DNA from: Siderastrea radians
Taxonomy: Eukaryota; Cnidaria; Anthozoa; Scleractinia; Rhizangiidae
Assembly (NCBI GenBank): GCA_964017195.1
Contig: OZ024891.1
Span: 10,453,182-10,517,181, forward strand
Direction of reading: 5' to 3'
DNA length: 64,000 nt
Position 1 is the stretch's first letter. Each line of letters starts with the position of its first letter. The translations under genes and the position numbers were made by a program. Positions 45,978-59,478 of the stretch are shown piece after piece. Below the pieces are notes generated by a model. That model did no database searches. It saw only the letters and a program-made list of their open reading frames with translations, and had not been told where the DNA came from.

Positions 45978-48900
45978 CGCACGCTTAAGAAATAAAGTGT
46001 GTTATTTCGTCTATTGACAACTCTTTGATAGGCTGAACCATGTTACAGCTGTACATCTTAATTACTCTTCCTGTGTAATGAATGTCTGGATTAATTCCAG
46101 CTGATATGTTGGTCAAAGTACATCTTTACATAAGTAATAACCAAAAAACGTTAACCATTAATTGAAAAAGATAAGGTACACTTTGCAATAAAACATGTAT
46201 GGTTTGCCATTGGCCTCTCGATCCGGCCAGAAAATAGTGAACGGTGAATCTTGTCTACGGTGCAAATGTTATTTTCCAAATAGACTGTAGGTAAACTGAG
46301 AATTTGTCGCGTGGTATTTATTCTTCTAGTGGGAAGAAGCTAGCATATAAATATTTAACCCGTCGCTCTGACTGATAATTAATTAAGATGCCCTGAAGAT
46401 TAATTAAAGTTCTCGGTTTACTTAGTGTATGCTGGAGGGCTCCTCTAAATTACCTTTTAAGATATTATACCACGGCATTTTCATTTTCACTCACTTTGAA
46501 TAGCATTCAATTTTATAAAATATTCTTAAAAAGTATATATATCTCACGTGATTAAACAGAGGAAAGGACGAGTTGAAAGTCTTTCGTTGGGGTAACTTAG
46601 AAGCAAAGCACAACCAATAAACAGCCGCTAAAGCAACAATCGGGAGCGAGAATTAGAAATTTCGATTCTACCCTAGTCAGAAATTGACAATTATATTTGG
46701 TGTATCGTGTGTTTTTATCTTTCTTGGGGGCATGCTCGAAGAAGGTAGCCTGTGTGAGAAGGGATGGCGCTTTGAACTTCTAGAGCCCTATTATGGTACG
46801 TGACTAAAACGCTGGGGTTGGGTGATACTGAAGCGGGATGACATTTCCTTCACTAGGTGTGCTCACGCTAGAAATCCAGAAAGTATTGAAATATATGTTA
46901 GAAAATGCTAGCTGGTTTGAAAAAAACAAACAAACAAACACTACTAGTCCAGTGCATTTACATCACACAAAAGTGAACTGGGATGACTTCCTTTCTGACC
47001 CAGCCCACGGATCCCCAGATAGCACGAGAGTCATGATTGTAAGACCTCCAAAATGTTTTGTAATAATTAGTTGAAAGCGTGATGGAAAAGGTAATAATTA
47101 ATTATTAATAATAATTCATTATTGTTAATGATTATTCATCGAAGAAGGGGTGGGGGCAGGTGGAAATAGGCGGCCTGTGGACGTTAACTACGCCGGAGTG
47201 TTGCAAGATAAATATACAGCATTGTTCAACAACCCTGCGGTGAATAATTGTTCGAGTGTATATCACACAAGTAATTCGTCATCCCCCGAAAATAATTTTG
47301 TTTTCTTATGAACTGTCAAAAACTCGCCTGAGGCGACTGCTGCTTCGCTCGGAGGTGAACAGCAGCACGATCCCGAGATTGAGTAGCCAATCAGAGTGCG
47401 CGAAAAACATTTGTCAATACCGATTGCTAAGGAAATGTTATTGTTTTCCAATTAAAACACATTAGCGACCATCTACAATGACTGGTGATGTCGTTTCCGT
47501 GACGTAAATGATATAAATAATTTAATGAGATTTACGTCCTTTCGAAGTAACTAATTCTGAAAAGAAAAAAGGAAAACGTAAGTCGAGGGGGGTTTATTTC
47601 AGCAGTTGAGATGTCTGTAAAATTAAACTGAAGGTGGGTGCTACATGCTACTGCCTACCCATTGGCCATCGGTCTCCTTCAATGAAAATATGTCACGAAA
47701 GACTAAATACATAGCGATTGATTTAAAATATGTGACTTGTATCGCATGTTATTACATGGCTAGAGCTTTTAAATAATTTTATATAACGCGCGCTGTGATT
47801 GGCCAATACTCGGGGCCGGATTTTCCCGTAATGCCCACGGGCATCATGAACTTAATGCCCGGCTGGTAATGCGGAAATATAGAAAATGTGAAAGTATATT
47901 TGATTCAAATAGTTGGAATGATTTGAAACTCAAAGAAAAGAGACAGTTTCTTTCAATTGAAAGATTTTACGTTTTCTTGCGCGATTTTTTATGTGGAATA
48001 AAACTACTGAGTTTTGAATGCTTTCCGGTAAACTGTTTTATTCATTCCAATCCGCCACGGCTCACTTATCAAGTAATAAAGTGTTAGGCACAGCCATATA
48101 TTAAACTTCTTATTAACTCTCACTAGCTCGGGACCTTACTGGGAATATATTGCCCTCAGTCTTTCTTATACAGGCCTCGGGAGATATTCTCCCAGTACGG
48201 CCCTTGCGCTCGGTTAATAAGAAATAATTAATACAGACTTTTGTTTGTTGAAAGAAAACGTTTTATAAGTTTGCACATCGTTGCGTAAAAATCGTCGATA
48301 TGTTTTTGCGCAGAATAAAACAATAAAAAGTAAAAAAATGTGGCGATCTAAGAATACTGTCAGCGAGTTTGCATGGTTACTAGTGATTTTATATTTTTCA
48401 AATATTTTAATGAACATATCGGACCAAAAGCTAATGCCTCCTTAACACCCTTACAGTAAGCTTAATTCTTTTATATGGCCGTTTTTAAAAATGCCACGTT
48501 GGTTTATACATCTTATTAGAATGAAAATTAACTTTCCCTTGTGAGAAAATATTTATCGATCAGATTAATCCCGTTAGGTGATGAAATTAACAGGTTGAAA
48601 CGGCTTATTTTGCTAATTACTTTGTCACATTCTCCATTCACGTATATAGAGCTCACTAGAGTTCTGTTTCTGAAGGAGGGGGTCCGTTGGGCATTTGCAG
48701 TCACTCTTGAGCCGGCTTGCGGCTGATTAGGATTTTACCAAACTGTCATTTCAGGCATCTCCCAGTCACTGAACACAAGTGCTTTGCATATTTTCTCTTT
48801 TAAGCTTTAATCAGTTGGTTAACTATAACTATGTCTTCGTTCCTTGCAGCACAGACTATAAGAACCCAGTAGCAAACTAAATAAATAACGACGTTTTGCC

Positions 48901-49084
48901 CTAAGCGTTACCATACCGTATCTGAAAGGCAGTTTAGTTAGTTACAGTGGTGGCATCTTGTGGAATAATCTTCTTCCTGAGAACTTTTCCTATAAGTAAC
49001 CTACGTACAATTCAGCAGAACGTGCACTCGATCCAGGCATTTTCGGACAATTCATGCAATTTTCTCTCGAAATTGCCCCACATC
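45978..49084. other. Upstream region of right gene B
   Basis: Non-coding, parallel to 14213-17323. No gene recognised. Confidence 0.35.
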
Positions 49085-49352
49085 CACACAAGGGGCTCTC
49101 ACATCAAATATTTAGACAGGAATTTAATAACTTGCTTACCTTCGTTGTTCGTGCATTTGAACAGGAACAGCCGCCATTTTGAAAAACCACGTCGCGGTCA
49201 TCTTTTCGAGGTCTGGGACCGAGTAAACCTTCGGAAACCGTTCGTCAACTTTATTACTCTCGGAAAATCCGAAAAACCTCCGAACTTACTTACTTGGTCC
49301 CAGACCTCGAAAAGATGACCACGCCGGAATTTTGATGTGAGGGCCTCCTGTG
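49085..49352. mobile_element. MITE, right-copy counterpart of 17324-17607
   Basis: Inverted ends around CTCTCACATCAAATATT and TTTTGATGTGAGGGCC, with small internal deletions relative to the left copy. Confidence 0.55.
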
Positions 49353-49870
49353 CATCCAGCTTTGATTACTTTGTTAAAAAAGAAAGGCGCAAGTCATACT
49401 GCTGGTTATACTTCGTCCTCCTAACTGACCTTGTTTATTTATCGAGAAAGTGGTGCAACCAATGACAGAATGTAGTATAGTGAGGCCAAAGCAATAGGCC
49501 ATTTCCGAGTTGTGTTGTACCTATTTTTCAAAACAATTCTTTGTACAAAATCTTTCATTTCAAAATGAGTATTCTTTGCGTGTGAATAAAAATTCATTTT
49601 CATATGTGAACCAAGGATGCCAAAACTCGCTTTGAAAAACAGGTAAAAGGCAACTAGGAAAAGCCTATTAAATGGAAACGAGAATTATTTTCGACACCTA
49701 ATTAAGAACAGCTCTAAAACCTGATTTAGTTTGAGAAAAGTCGAATATCCTGCATTGCTTTTCGTTTCATCGTCCAGCACTGTTGTGGTCAGGGCTAAAC
49801 ATGCTGACAAAAATATGAATCAAAAAGCGTACGCCCCGTCCGAGTGGCAATGATCTTGCACTACTTTTGG

Positions 49871-50818
49871 CTAAAGGCAGAGCTTAAAAAAACACCATGG
49901 AACGTCAACGACACTGGTGTCAAAGCAGCAGCCCCTGTTAAGGCATTCGGCTTGTCCTATTCCAGGATAACCGCAGTTTTGTCGGGAACCTGCGTCAAAG
50001 CTGCAAGTCACTAAACATAAACCAAAGAACTCAGCTTTAGCATTCATTCCCTGTAGTATTGAATAATTTAAAACCTCGGCGAAAGGCAAGAGTTGAAACT
50101 CTCTCTTTTGTTTGGTCTTTAACCCTCGGACGTACAAATAAAATTAAATCATCCCCCCACCGTGGTATAAGGGGGGGGGGGGGTTGATGGAACCTCCCTT
50201 GGGTTTTTGATATGTTACAATATTTCGAAGAGATTTTACCTTTACTAAAGAGCCTGTGGTCTGCTCTACAATATGAGGTATATGTTATGGGTTACCGTGC
50301 TGCTGGGGGCCTGTGACGTCACCCAATATGGCGCCCATCTTGGCCGCCATCTTGGATTTTACCAAAAATTAGAAATTATAAAAAACGGCAGAAATTGACA
50401 ATTTTTGATGCTACGGCATATAAAGAATGACATAATTTAAGCACTTCGCTTCATTTCCTCAACATGTTGTACTTTTATCACCTCAAAACGTGAAAAATAC
50501 GCATTTGTTTTTACTCAAAAAGGGCTTGCACACCTGCTACTTATGACGTCATAACTCGTAGCCATAGTAACTGATTCTCAACAAACGTGCGTCAAAATGT
50601 GCCTAAGGGATAAGCGTACACCTACTAAAAACGGCACGTTCTGATGAGAAATCGTCTTGGATAAATTCAAGAAAAAAACCCTTTTTTGGGGGCGGGGGGC
50701 ATCCACCCCCTCCCCTTTGTACGCCCGAGGGTTAAAATCTTGTGCATTCTTGGCGACAATCGAATGCTCTTGAAGAGTGACAACTTGCTTGAAGTTTCAT
50801 TGGAATAAAGGAAAGTAT

Positions 50819-50861
<43 letters not shown>

Positions 50862-51205
50862 TTGGCTTGAAACGTTTGTACGTTCTCGAAGACTGTGATT
50901 CTACTTGAAGTTTCATTGGAAAAGAAGGGACCCTCGGTTAGCCTCTAACTTCGGGGGGACTGCCTATAGTGGGATATTAGGGCGCGCTCCGCCTGAAAAG
51001 TAGGAACCTTGCCTTTCTCGAGCTCAGCATTATGAGAAAGAATCGGCGAAATTTGTTGTTTAGCATTTTCAAAGGTAGCTTTAACCTTTGTTTTTCTTGA
51101 AAACCATGAAGCCGTATGCTTTTGAGTGTTTTATATATTTGGACTTTTAAGCCACCTTAGGTTTTAAATTTATCGTCATCCTCATCCTTATCCTCCTCCT
51201 CATTG

Positions 51206-51260
<55 letters not shown>

Positions 51261-54200
51261 TTACCTTGACAGCAGCTATTGGTATTGCAACCTTCAATCT
51301 CAGAACTTGTTCCCAGGCCTGAGCAGTCATTACCACCATACTGTGGAGGAGGATTGGTGCACGCGCGGGATCTGGAGCGAGTTCCTCCACCACACGTGAC
51401 CGAACACGGACTCCACTGTCCCCAGGAACTGTAACCACCATGAACTGATGAAAAGAAACAGCATCTGTAGATAAAGTTGCTATAAACCTGTTTATATCAA
51501 TTAGGTAAGCATGGTAAAAATGGTTAGAATAAATAATGTGAGGGTCATTTTAATATCTGAATATACGTCTCAGTATCGTATGCTTTGTAGGTTACTAAAA
51601 TGAACAGAATTAGTAAAAGGTCAAACCCCGTACAGTCTTCCTGGGGATCTTAAAAAGTACTCGTCCAAAAAAAAGTTTCTCATAAAAGATGCCATGGCAC
51701 TGACAAATGTTTTCATTGAAATAAAAGAAAACAAAGTAGAATTGTAGCATCAAAACTAGTGAAAGGCCAAAAAAAAATCACTGTGTAGAGAGTTTTAATG
51801 TCGTTCAAATAAATCAGAGTTGTTTTACGAGGGAAACATTTAACAGTCCTAAGACTATGTCTAGCGGCTCTCGCATTCCGCATCCAATTGAAATCTAAAC
51901 ACAGTGACGGTCTGTATAGAGAAGGAAAACCCAATAATGAAAGAAGAACTCATTCAGGTGTCACATAAAATTACAAACTTTTAAACATAAAATTCCAAAT
52001 TTCTCAGGATAAGTTATTGTTCTGAAGGAGTTTGAAAGTTTTGTAATTAAGACAACGGCCACCATTCTTATGGTGTATGGTTAAAATCCTACAACAAAAC
52101 AACTTCTCTCATACTCGGGCAGTTATTGTTGTTGCAACCTCCATTTTCATAACTCGGTCCCAGGACTGAGCAGTCGTTGCCGCCATACTCTGGCGGAGGG
52201 TTGGTACAGGTGCGGGATCTGGAACGAGTTCCACCACCACAGGTGACCGTACAAGAACCCCACTGTCCCCAGGAACTGTAACCGCCATGAACTGATGAGG
52301 GAAAAGGATTTTGTAAATATTACTGTTACAACGTACTTATCTAAATCAAAAATAAATAAATAAATAAATAAATAAATAACAATTATCGAGGAAATGTCTC
52401 ATAGCAATCATGGCAGCCATATTTTGACAGTCAGTTATTCAAAATTTTGTATTTTACTGTTTAACATGAAAAGAAAAAAACTTTTATTGCCAACGTTTAT
52501 ATTTTTGTATCATTAGAGTGTTTTATTATTGCATTTTCTTAGTATTTAGTCAATTTTATTGGTTTTTGAAGGTTTTGGAAAAAACCGGAAGTCCAAGATT
52601 GTAAATCCACAATGGCCTCCATTTGAAATCATGAAGAGATTCCCACGCCAGATAACGCCATCAAAAAGCTTTGCGGACCCCAAAGGAAATATTTTAAATG
52701 TAGTATGTACCCTCAAAGTTTTTTTGTCACAGCCTTGATACTGTCAGAGTTAAGGAGGTGGGTACTTTCTGTCCTCACTCCTCATTCTCCAGGGGCACCC
52801 AACAGTTCGTTTCGGCGGAATATCTGTTCGACAGGCCTAAATCGCCTGAGATATTTGGATTTAATTGCAGTGAAAACTAGAGATTTCTTTGGCGCCAAAC
52901 GACACTTCAGACGTCATAACAAGGAGAATGATTATTTCCTATTGTTTTCGGAGGGACAAATATGTCGCTTAGAGTGTAAAAAAGGTCAGCTAGCATTTTC
53001 GGAAAGACATTAGCAGCTTGGAAATTCGGCGGATAGGATTCAGTTTCCTAAAATTTTCTGTGGCCTCACGTTTCCGCTAAAAACGTCGAATAGATCAACC
53101 TGTTTTAGCTTACAAAAATGTACCTTTAAAAAGCTCTCAACAATCTAAGAAAGCAGAAAATGACGTTTCGAGTATTTTGCTAAAATTTTCTCGTTGGTTC
53201 AGATTCTCAGGAACAAAGTCCATGCTCTATAGGATTTAGTGGTTTAAAAAAATTCATGTATGTGGCACTGCTCATACAATAAAATACAATACAATACTTT
53301 TCTGACACTCCCCTGGTGGGGCTTTTCAGTGACAATATAAGGTGAATAAAGAAATCTAATTTAAAAAACAGTTTGAAATTTATTTTAAAATGTGAAGAAA
53401 GCAGTTAAAATGCATTACTACAGTATATTTAAAAGTGTTAAAAAATATGTATATATAATACAATATTATCAATACAAATTAAATGCTTAGAAATATTATA
53501 TAAATAAAGCGACAAAAACATTCTTATAGGTCACTGCCATTTCAAAAGTCAGTAATTAATTTATTTTTCAGGTAAAATTTAAAGAACATCTTGGGAGACG
53601 CAGATAAAGCCACATTTGAATTGCCCGCCTTAGCCTCCGACGCAGACTATAGGCTCGTCATGGATTGCGCAAGGAGCCTCCTTCACAGCGGTCAAACGCA
53701 AAAAACAACGTCACTTCCGGTTTCTTTGGGGCCTTGAAGTTTGAATCAGTTCAGACTTTTACGAGCGCGAAGTTCGTAAGAAAATGATACATAAAATGTC
53801 CCAATAAACCAAATTTCGCGCCGATAAAACTTGTGAACGCATGCTCAAAGTGAAATGCGTTTTCAGAAACGGCGTTAAGTTTTGCGGTTAAAGTCATTTG
53901 TCTGTATTTTCTTTTGTAAAATTATGGCAGGAACTGCGCACGTGTCATGCGTTTGACCGCTGTGAAGAAGCCTCCCCGCTAAGGAGGACTGCAATGGAGG
54001 CTGTGCCAGCCCCTGATCAGCGAGCTCCATCTATAGCGCTATTTTCAAGCTTCCGTAGACGAGGAGTTTCCTACTCTTGTTTTCCGAACTTGCGTTGCTC
54101 GCTCAACGAAGGCTTTCTTTCCCGAAGTTAAAGTTCTGTAAATATTTAACCATCAAGTCAGAGAGAATGCAAAATTATAGAAAGCACAAGAAAAACAAAC

Positions 54201-55000
54201 GCTTCTTCGGAAATTTGGGCCGTGGACAACCGAAGGTATCGTAAACATTGCCTAATACGCGAATTTATGAGACCCAGCTATTTTCCCTCTCTCTTTTCTT
54301 TAAACTGTCCTTCTTGTTTTCAAAATTCAGATTGTCCTGAAAATAGTTTGATAAGTGTAATCTCCCATCAGGTCATTCATCTCACTTGTAGAGTTTCGCT
54401 CCGACCGATTTCTCGCCATGGAAAGAGAGACACCAAGGCTTATGATCCAATAAAAAGGCATGGTGCATTGTATTGTTGTGTTTTTTTAGAGATAAAATGG
54501 AGGGAAAATTCCACATGGCAAAACATCAACACCAGTGACCACCAGTGTTTGTCTAAAAATTCGACATTCGATAATCAAAAGCAAAACCGATATGATATTC
54601 AAAGTTTTTTGATGCTTTAAAATGCAAAATCTCGTACAAAAAGGCGACAAGTTGACTGTAGTGGACAGACCCCGGGTGTGCATTTATGATTTCCCGATAA
54701 TTTTTATCGCATCTTCCTTCTGGTCAGTAGACAATTGCTTTTCACAGGGTTCCAATGGACTCCAAACTCTCTCACGCAGAGATTTTTATAGTTTTCTAGG
54801 GTGGTCCATTTTGTCCATTTAAAGAGATGACTTACCTGCCTCACAATAAACCCCGCCATACCCCGGAGGACAGCTGCAGACAAATCTGTTCAACAAGTCA
54901 CTGCAGGAGCCGCCATTTCTACAAGGACTGCTGGCGCACTCGTTGGCGTCTGAAACGAAGATAAGAAGCAAATCAATCAATCAATCAATCAATCAATCAG

Positions 55001-55031
<31 letters not shown>

Positions 55032-56335
55032 GTCAATCAGTCAATCATTCAATCAACCAATCAATCAATCAATCAAACAATCAATCAATCAAACAATCAA
55101 TCAATCAATCAATCAAACAATCAATCAATTAATCGTTTATTTACCCACGTGACGTTTACGAGCTGAAAAGCTCGTTCGAAATATGTACGTGCATCTATAC
55201 TAAAGGCTTGGAGAAGGCCGTAACGTAACAAGGGAACGTAGAGTGCGGGATTCTTGAATTTCTGTCAGTGTTGCACACGCCTTATGTCCTTCCCATGAAG
55301 CACCGCGCCGTGTTGTTGTTGTTGTGGTACAGGCCAGCCCCGGGGGTGAGACAGGTGAAAAATCAGAGGGGAGAAGATCAAACACTTGTTACTCTTTTTG
55401 CAAAGAATGAATTGATGCCGAATTCATAGGCACGAAATCCACTATTTGAAAAATATTACAACATTGGATCCAGGCAACGAGTCAGACTTGTTATAGTTCA
55501 AACTTGTAGGCAGGGCAAGGTGGTTGCTAGTGCATACTGGATTCTAACGTAGAATTACAATTAAAGTAGAAATACATGCAGAACCACAAGGAAACTATCT
55601 TTGAAAAATAATAATTCTAAAAGTTTTACTATTCCAGAAAACGCTTAGTATGAAATAAGGAACAACCCCTGGACTCGTGATAGCGTAGGCAATATAAAAA
55701 TACTAACCTGTTTCACAGTGTATTCCCTCGTAACCTGGAACACACACACACTGATATTTATCTTCTTCGTACTTTGCCACGCAACTTCCTCCGTTTTCAC
55801 AAGGATTTCCGGAACAAGGAGTCTTAAAACATAAAATCAGAAAAGGACGGAAGTCGACACATTTACGTGCTACAACAAATCTCAGAAATCTGGGTTGGGA
55901 CTCGATCGGAAGCAAAACGCTTTAGTCAAGTGATGGCCAAGATCTCAGAATTAAATAATGTCGTTGTATATCTACCTTGATGCTGAAGTGATGAAAGCTA
56001 GGGTTAACGCTAAATTGGTTAGATCTGTTGTAGATATCAGAAGGCAGCAGCTCGCATCTCAGTTTGTCTTGCACGTCGGCCACTGAAGCCAAGTTGAAGG
56101 AGAAACATTTTGTATTTTCAGCACATTGTTGAGCGCATTCCTGCCGACTTTGAAGAGCTGTTGTTACCAAGGGAGAAATGTCTAAACGACGATTTAGATG
56201 GCTTAAAAAAAGAGCATAAAATATGCCTTTTTCGAGATCTCTCTTTAGACTCTTTGATTTTTCAAAGTTAATAATTTTCTGCCCAGTTCCCGCTGCTAAA
56301 ATAACTGTCAAAGTCAAAATGATGCTTTCATCCAT
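49871..56335 (-). CDS. Gene C: secreted PAN-EGF-EGF-TSP1-TSP1-trefoil protein
   Basis: Six exons: 55976-56335 (signal peptide [18 protein letters not shown] and a PAN-like part with [20 protein letters not shown]), 55708-55822 ([15 protein letters not shown]), 54836-54949 ([17 protein letters not shown], calcium-binding type), 52115-52291 (TSP1), 51265-51444 (TSP1), 49871-50010 (trefoil, ending KLCL). Splice sites are canonical, phases agree, and the total is 1086 bp or 361 residues. Both TSP1 modules have WGQW and CS/TVTCGGG. The second ends NSCCQ instead of the usual single-Cys end. The trefoil acceptor used is the TTTAG before TGACTTGC, which keeps the frame. The protein should be secreted and could act in mucus, adhesion or carbohydrate recognition. 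The first exon may start at an earlier in-frame ATG (56404). Confidence 0.85.
52790..53202. mobile_element. 413-bp insertion with ATTCTC target duplication in right copy
   Basis: Present only in the right copy. It begins CAGGGGCACCCAAC and ends GTTGGTTCAG, and ATTCTC is duplicated at 52784-52789 and 53203-53208. The left copy at about 20920 gives the empty site (CCATTCTCAGGAAC). A related fragment lies at 30360-30645, whose end GTTGGGTGC...CCCTG shows the inverted repeat better. It is non-autonomous, and its family is not assigned. Confidence 0.75.
53582..54835. other. Intron of gene C beyond the duplication edge
   Basis: Unique sequence. It contains an inverted pair TTCACAGCGGTCAAACGCA (53682-53700) / TGCGTTTGACCGCTGTGAA (53948-53966) that may be the arms of another MITE starting near the duplication edge. 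Short ORFs here are not supported. Confidence 0.4.
54966..55136. repeat. (ATCA)n microsatellite
   Basis: About 170 bp of AATC/ATCA tetranucleotide units with a few interruptions, within the EGF-EGF intron of gene C. The spanning poly-Asn-Gln-Ser frame is not a gene. Confidence 0.95.
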
Positions 56336-58863
56336 TTTTAGAAAATTACTAAACAGCCTAAGAAAAAAGCTGTTGTTGACAATTACCTCTTTAGTAATTA
56401 ACATTATAGCAGCGTCCCACTTAAGGTGACAGCTTCAGTTGTTTTTATTGGCAGTTTGCATTGTAACTAGTCTGCGTGCATACACCTTGTAGCCAATAGT
56501 AACTTAATATGTGCACTTTCTTAGAAGGCCTTGCTTATTCGACGGCTTTACAGATAATACTCGAGGATATTTTACCAGTTTCATGGCAATACGAGAAACG
56601 AGTGAAATGTTGATACATGCGAAAACACTCGATCTAAATTAATTATTTACATTATTTTATTATTCCATACATGGAAAAATCCAGAGAATTAAAAACGGTG
56701 ATTTAATTAGAATTGTTTAATTTCTTTGCGGGCTCATGTAGCGGGGATGTGTTGCAGCGACAGTTTTCCTCGTGTGACATCCCCGTTTTTGCGAAAAAGG
56801 TTCTGTTGCGGGGACAGAATTTTGTCCCTGCAATATGTTGCATGAAATTCAGGTTGTTTGAATTCGTGCATCATGAAGCGGAGACAAAATGACCCAATAT
56901 ATTTTCAATGTCGCGTCGTGTGCGCTGTTCTTGCAAACTGTCCCTGTTACAAAATTGCAAGCACCAAAAAAAAAAAAACACCCCACCATTGGCTATCCCA
57001 TAAGGTTTCAGTAGCAGTCTTTCAAGATGGCGGCCTCGGGGGACGCAGTTTAAAAAAAATCTGCACATCCTGGGGTATCCTCCACTGCTAGCTCCTTAAA
57101 AATGGTGTTGTACGTTCCTTTTTTTCTGTCTATTTTCAGCCACTCGTTTGTCCATCGTTTTTGGCCAACAAAATTGCACATTTCTTCGTCTGGTACCATC
57201 ATTGACAGTAGTAGAAGCTCCTTTTTCCTTACCATAGAGTCCGCCATCTTTCTTTATCGTAAACTAGTTACCAGGCGCCCTCAATGATTTCTGTGATTTG
57301 CTTCGTGTGCACCGGTCCCTGCAACATGGTTCCAAACATGTGTCCAATGCAGTGCCTACTGAGGAGCTTGTCCCTGCTACACGTTCCCGCAACTAGTCCC
57401 CTAGTGTGTGCTGGCCTTTAAGCATGCAGCATTATGTCCCCCGTTAAAAAAAAAAAAAAAGAAAAAAAAAACTTGAAAAGAAATTCATTATTTATGAGCC
57501 TTGCCAATTCGACAAGATCACCGGCATTTGCATGCAGCAATAAAACACTTGGTATGCAACCATTTCCAAGAGCTCAAAACGACAATGACGTAGAGGCCAT
57601 GTCGGTGTACCATAACAAAAGGAGAAAGAGCTAACAGTACACAAGCATGGGGGTCTGTGTCACGTCTCCATGCGCCCTATGGAAGAGAGATCCTGATCAT
57701 AAGAAGCTAGTCTAATTATCTATGGCAGCTATAGCGAAAACATTAACACAACGCGATGCGAATCATCAAATTCAGTCTTCCTCTCAAAGGCTATCTTTCC
57801 TTACGTTCACATTAGCACAACTTTATGCGTGGCACATTTCTACGCAGATACGCAATTTACGTACAAGTTACGCACATTGATGCAAATTAGTAAAAGTGAA
57901 GTGAAGTGGGGGGTTGGATTCACGAAGCCCTCCTCAGACAAAATGTGTCGCACGAAACAATATTTAGGATTCATCCGGACTTAGGACAGCTTTATGAATC
58001 CTGCCCCAGGCCCAGGGGAGGTACTCAGGTATGATAGTGACGGGGATGTGCGAAGCCCTTTTCTGGGGTTGAAAATTGCGATCCGAGGACTTTTTTTTGG
58101 CGGGAGGGGGAGGGGGGCAGGGGCTAGGAAATTTGCGGTGGCTTTTCTTGGGTAAAAGACTTTGATGTGGAATTTTTTTTTGGGGGGGGGGGCGTTGACA
58201 AAAAGCGTAACCCAGGCTTCCCTTATGTTTCATTTACAGACGTAAACTACATGCAAATGTCTCGGAGACTTCAGGTTTTCAAAGGCAGTTCAATTTCAAA
58301 AGACCGGGAGGTCACGTTGGGGTCACTGATTACAACAGTATCATATAAAGTACTTAATTTTATTGTAGGGGTCAAGTTCTGGGCCGTTGGACTTTTTTAG
58401 GGGTCTGGTTTTGGCTTTTTTGGGTCTAACAATTTGTCCTAATTCGCACCAGTCCCCGTCACTATTATCCCTAAGTACCCCCACCTTCTGGAGCCCCAGG
58501 GCTGTCTATTCTCTAAGTATTTATTACGTATTTCACTATTTTTGGAAAGGGAAAGTGCAAAATGCTGACAAAAAGCAGTAGTTGTGTCATAATCTACATG
58601 TCTATCATGAATTTTTTTCTATTTTAGTCTTTTCTTTTTGAAAATTCCATTTTTTGTAAATTTCAAGGTGGCGGCCATTTGGCTGCCATTTTGGATAATG
58701 TCACACTCAGCCTCCCAGAAACACCCAACGCCTTGTGGAGTATATCACAGGCTATATACCAAAGGTAAAATCTTTTCGAAACGTCGCAACCCAACAAAAA
58801 CTCTAGAGGGGAGTTTTCTATATAATAGCCGGCTAGGAGCTTAGGCGGCAGAATTTAACAAAC
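56336..58863. other. Upstream region of gene C, repeat-rich
   Basis: No gene recognised. It holds poly-A runs (56967, 57445), a low-complexity G-rich stretch (58090-58195), and a tract at 58660-58700 with GGCGGCCATTTTGGCTGCC of the kind common near promoters. The gene C promoter should lie just upstream of 56404. Confidence 0.4.
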
Positions 58864-59478
58864 CTGAATGCAAGGCTGGCACTACGGCAAAGGGCTGATT
58901 TATTTAAGGCCAATATTTTGGCTAACAAAATTAGCCTTCCTCAAGGCCAGAGCTACACAGAAGGAAAATGCTCTAACGGCTCCAAAAATTTGAATTTATA
59001 AATACACAAATGGTTAATGATTAACTAGTTTAGAAATAAAAAAAACAAAATGTATATATATATAATAATAATATTTAAAAAATAAATAAATAAAATAAAA
59101 AACTAGTTAATCATAGACTGCGAGTAGTCTCTAATTTTGGCGATGGCGATTGTGGGGCGGGCAAAATACACACGCGCGCGCGCGAAATTTCGAGGAGACG
59201 CGACGCGAAGGGAGCTCCCCTCGCGTCGCGTCTCCTCGAACTTTCGCGCGCACGCGTGTGTATTTTGCCCGCCCCACAATCACAATCGCCAAAATTAGAG
59301 ACTACTCGCAGTCTAAGTTAATCATTAACCATTTGCGTATTTTTAAATTCAAATTTTTGGAGCCGTTATAGCATTTTCCTTCTGTATAGCTCTGGCCTTG
59401 AGGAAGGCTAGTTTCGTTAGTCAAAATATTGGCCTTAAATAAATCAGCCCTTTGCCGTAGTGCCAGCCTTGCATTCAG
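58864..59478. mobile_element. 615-bp foldback element with a second palindrome nested in its centre
   Basis: Outer arms begin CTGAATGCAAGGCTGGCACT and end AGTGCCAGCCTTGCATTCAG, with good pairing over ~150 bp each side. In the middle, 59115-59314 is a separate palindrome (AGACTGCGAGTAGTCTCTAA and its inverse) with a CG-rich centre (CGCGCGCGCG, GACGCGACGCGAAGG). It is probably one MITE inserted into another. Confidence 0.8.

Larger units (their letters stand above)
33715..53581. repeat. Right copy of the ~19.5 kb segmental duplication
   Basis: Homologous to 1906-21298. Unlike the left copy, sequence past its right end is continuous with the upstream exons of gene C, so the right edge here looks ancestral and the left copy's edge at 21298 looks derived. 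Differences in this copy are the 413-bp insertion at 52790-53202 and a ~780-bp deletion near 39786 that removes half of the piggyBac-like element. Confidence 0.9.

Noticed and set aside
54966..55136. CRISPR-like periodicity
   Set aside because: Simple tetranucleotide repeat without spacers, in animal DNA.
54943..55152. SINQSINQ repeat protein
   Set aside because: Translation of an (ATCA)n microsatellite within an intron.
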